Source: Leuconostoc miyukkimchii
Lineage (GTDB): Bacteria; Bacillota; Bacilli; Lactobacillales; Lactobacillaceae
Assembly: GCF_019656055.1 (NCBI RefSeq)
Contig: NZ_BPKY01000006.1
Coordinates: 124,001 to 188,000, forward strand
Length of the DNA stretch: 64,000 bases
Reading direction: 5' to 3'
The notes under the pieces were generated by a model, which was not told where the DNA came from, ran no database searches, and saw nothing but the letters and a program-made list of their open reading frames with translations. How positions within the stretch are numbered: position 1 is the stretch's first letter; the number at the start of each line of letters is the position of its first letter. Positions 62,693-64,000 of this stretch are shown here, piece by piece. Made by a program: the position numbers and the translations under genes.

Positions 62693-64000
62693 TCAATCAA
62701 TGACAGTGACAATATCATCGCCAAACATTTTTTTTGCTTCTGTCACGACAGGTGATTCGGTTGTTTCCACTTTTGACATTGGCTTTTCGCTTGTTGGCAC
62801 GGCCTGTTTATTAGTAACATGTGGCAAATCAGTTAATGTTATACGTTGTATTGTACCCGTTTTGAGTTGTGTAACATATGATGCACGTTCCTGATGCCAT
62901 TCATCTTGAGAGATAAACACCATTTCTGTTGGTAACTGCTGATCGCGCAAAACTGAGTCCAACTGACGTTGCATACTATTATCATATATTGCCTGCTCAA
63001 GTAATGCAGGATAGTCAAATGCCAACACCACGCCTTCGTCGCTAGCAGCTACAGGCTCAGCAATTGTCAACATAGCTTGTTGTGAAATATCAAATTGCTT
63101 AATCAACGTTGACCATGCCGATTTGATACGGCTAAGTGATTCACGCTTTGCATTTTGTAATACGGCAAACACTGCTTGTTGTCCAGTTCTTACCAACAAG
63201 CTGGCTTCTCCAACATCTGAATGTTGATTATTAGTTGCAACTTCACTCTTGTCAGTAACAGGGGTAGCCTCTTGATTTTCTTCACAGACTACCTGTTGCG
63301 GCTCTAATACCTGATGTCGATCAACCACATCAATTGTGACGTTTGATTTTTTTGGTATTTCTACGTTTGGTTCTGTAATTGCTTGGCTATGCTCTGATTC
63401 TGATATCATACCCAATTTGACAGTCAACAATTCCAAGTAAATATCACTTTGCGTTGTTTGCATCAACTGCTTTTGCGTATCGTCAAGCATAACCATCATT
63501 TTTTCAATGTGTTTCATATCGAGCTTTTTTGCTAACAATTGTAAATCTGCTAGCTGGACTGTTGATTTAATTAATTCTGGTGCAAGATTTGCAAGCATAA
63601 CATCTCGTAACAAACCAAGCAAATCAATCACAAAACGTTGCGCATCTTTACCCTCAATTAAAATACTATGTAGTATTTGTAAGCTTTTAGGTATTTCCCC
63701 ATCACTAAGTGTCTTAACATAGGACAGGAGTTGTGTTGCTGTTGTTGAACCTGTTACCTGTAGTGCATTATTAGCAGTTACAACACCAGTATTAAATGAA
63801 ATGACTTGGTCAAGCACTGATAAGGCGTCGCGCATGCCACCTTCCGCAACATTTGCAATAATGCGCAATGCGTCTTCTTCATAATTAATTTGTTGTTTCT
63901 CTAATATATCTACCAATCGTTTTTCAATCACTAGACTATCAATGCGTTTAAATTCAAAACGTTGTGTCCGTGACAAAATGGTAACTGGTACTTTTTGTGG
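62693..64000 (-). CDS. dnaX: DNA polymerase III gamma/tau subunit (partial, 5' end missing)
   Basis: The last 435 residues of DnaX; the reading frame is open to the right edge (PQKVPVTILSRTQRFEFKR). AAA+ domain lid parts such as IIANVAEGGMRDALSVLDQ are present, followed by a variable tau C-terminal region (about residue 210 on of the fragment) rich in Gln/Glu/Thr. The Walker A lies outside the window. It drives clamp loading with delta' (holB). Ends 39 nt before recR. Confidence 0.95.
   Translation of the reverse strand, partial: PQKVPVTILSRTQRFEFKRIDSLVIEKRLVDILEKQQINYEEDALRIIANVAEGGMRDALSVLDQVISFNTGVVTANNALQVTGSTTATQLLSYVKTLSDGEIPKSLQILHSILIEGKDAQRFVIDLLGLLRDVMLANLAPELIKSTVQLADLQLLAKKLDMKHIEKMMVMLDDTQKQLMQTTQSDIYLELLTVKLGMISESEHSQAITEPNVEIPKKSNVTIDVVDRHQVLEPQQVVCEENQEATPVTDKSEVATNNQHSDVGEASLLVRTGQQAVFAVLQNAKRESLSRIKSAWSTLIKQFDISQQAMLTIAEPVAASDEGVVLAFDYPALLEQAIYDNSMQRQLDSVLRDQQLPTEMVFISQDEWHQERASYVTQLKTGTIQRITLTDLPHVTNKQAVPTSEKPMSKVETTESPVVTEAKKMFGDDIVTVID

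Overview
The window is AT-rich, densely packed low-GC Gram-positive chromosome. Its content points to a heterofermentative lactic acid bacterium of the Leuconostoc/Weissella group (Lactobacillaceae): a FemX closely resembling Weissella FemX, CcpA-type cre sites, a mannose-class PTS with ManO, MurT/GatD, T-box control of methionine genes, and the dnaX-recR-yaaL-tmk-darA-holB-rsmI block. Genus assignment is inference from remembered protein resemblance. Almost all genes between 1 and 28 kb and between 54 and 64 kb lie on the minus strand. Starts were set by ribosome-binding sites where these decide.

Layout: 1-0.7 kb, groEL (partial)/groES with a perfect CIRCE operator. 0.7-5.9 kb, carbohydrate uptake (manL-manM-manN-manO, yitT, manA) behind two tandem promoters that each overlap a cre site. 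6.1-11.7 kb, a four-gene envelope polysaccharide locus (GT2-GtrA fusion, cellulose-synthase-like synthase, GT-C-like membrane protein, membrane-anchored lysozyme-like protein). 11.75-12.9 kb, a phage-like switch (small HTH gene divergent from XRE regulator plus ImmA/IrrE protease). 13-17.3 kb, nitroreductase, FUSC-like protein, HAD phosphatase, GtrA, FemX, Rex. 17.5-25.2 kb, the t6A genes tsaD/tsaB/tsaC with two RimI-type acetyltransferases, an ECF sigma/anti-sigma pair and ptsHI. 25.2-28 kb, prmC-prfA-tdk. 28.3-35.1 kb, murT-gatD, a 55-codon membrane ORF, KimA-type potassium importer, a class I amidotransferase-like hydrolase and an OppA-like protein.

The 35-54 kb stretch is dominated by sulfur amino acid metabolism. 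On the minus strand a Met-specific T-box precedes metA and two PLP enzymes, then a MetE-like protein, luxS, metY and a second MetE-like protein. The last two each have a short upstream ORF with its own Shine-Dalgarno sequence. On the plus strand cysK-cgl-cysE is preceded by a 24-codon leader ORF with five Cys codons and a terminator, which looks like a cysteine attenuator. Between them are a thioredoxin-like protein, a two-component system with a PDZ-less HtrA, a DEAD-box helicase, an oxidoreductase, a GH25-fold protein that has lost its catalytic acids, and PepS.

54-64 kb carries proC, a deoxynucleoside kinase, a VanY-type carboxypeptidase, tRNA-Lys(CTT), galE, an acyl-ACP thioesterase and the rsmI-holB-darA-tmk-yaaL-recR-dnaX replication/repair cluster (dnaX runs off the right edge). 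I see no CRISPR array, insertion sequence, integrase or rRNA. The most novel-looking elements are the Cys-leader attenuator, the paired uORF leaders of metY and the metE-like gene, and the polysaccharide operon next to a lysogeny-type switch.
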